NCBI GenBank assembly: GCA_947372235.1
Contig: CANBSW010000006.1
Span: 1-53,086, forward strand
Length of the DNA stretch: 53,086 nucleotides
Source: Chitinophagaceae bacterium
Lineage (GTDB): Bacteria; Bacteroidota; Bacteroidia; Chitinophagales; Chitinophagaceae
Direction of reading: 5' to 3'
The notes beneath the pieces were generated by a model. It saw only the letters and a list, made by a program, of their open reading frames with translations. It was not told where the DNA came from and made no database searches. Positions within the stretch are counted from its first letter, which is position 1. Every line of letters starts with the position of its first letter. Positions 53,086-53,086 of this stretch are shown here, one piece after another. A program made the position numbers and the translations under genes.

Positions 53086-53086
53086 C

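Noticed and set aside
1..53086. CRISPR array or insertion sequence
   Set aside because: No regularly spaced direct repeats of CRISPR type and no transposase frame with terminal inverted repeats were found; the recurring palindromes are single and unevenly placed.

Overview
The window comes from a Bacteroidota genome, most likely family Chitinophagaceae or a close relative. Evidence: promoters of the TTTG / TAnnTTTG type, almost no Shine-Dalgarno sequences, a TonB receptor with a carboxypeptidase-regulatory-like N-terminus, DUF4266/DUF3570 and DUF4965 proteins, a serine palmitoyltransferase very like that of Sphingobacterium, and low GC. No prophage, plasmid or CRISPR locus is visible.

Layout. 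(1) 1-14240 is an assimilatory sulfate reduction island: cysH (APS-reductase type), cysD, cysN, cysE, cysK, cobA, cysJ, cysI, a TonB-dependent receptor, and a siroheme synthase fused to a TauE/SafE-type permease. Together these activate sulfate, reduce it to sulfide, make the siroheme cofactor and build cysteine. (2) 14307-15031 is an MNT/HEPN toxin-antitoxin-like pair. (3) 15409-22111 encodes three exported carbohydrate-related proteins (GH3, heparinase II/III-like, DUF4965/DUF1793). (4) 22391-24863 is an ApbE-DUF4266-DUF3570 triad of unknown function. (5) 24989-25957 is an exported beta-propeller-like protein on the minus strand. (6) 26311-37860 holds a molybdenum hydroxylase (iorA/iorB type), its maturation factors (xdhC, mocA) and a nearly complete molybdopterin pathway (moaA, moeA, TSUP permease, moaD, moeB-rhodanese, moaE, moaC-mog fusion), interrupted by a KilA-N gene. 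(7) 37928-38826 encodes an Rrf2-type Fe-S regulator and a QueD-like enzyme on the minus strand. (8) 39292-45127 runs from a ceramide-synthesis trio (serine palmitoyltransferase, GNAT acyltransferase, NAD-dependent epimerase) into a thioesterase, a U32 protein, a ferredoxin and a flavin-oxidoreductase-like protein. (9) 45348-52842 is mixed: a large unnamed protein, two exported proteins, an aldo/keto reductase, a VOC protein, a DUF62 protein and an SDR. (10) The window ends in tRNA-Lys(TTT).

The most interesting signal is regulatory. A 16-codon open frame sits between the cysH promoter and cysH and ends in four consecutive cysteine codons followed by stop (positions 88-138). The cysteine-codon run can base-pair with a segment just before the cysH start. 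A second short frame ending in a cysteine codon lies in the long structured leader of the TonB receptor, followed by three mutually exclusive stems. This looks like ribosome-mediated sensing of cysteine supply. Separately, a palindrome of the form CTAC-N7-GTAG lies at identical spacing from the -7 element in front of both the TonB receptor and the siroheme synthase/permease gene, which suggests a shared transcription factor.

Other points: a family of long intergenic palindromes recurs at gene ends throughout; mocA seems to lack a standard start codon; the tRNA-Lys has C at position 55; a minus-strand promoter appears to feed directly into a terminator-like hairpin near 26140-26199.
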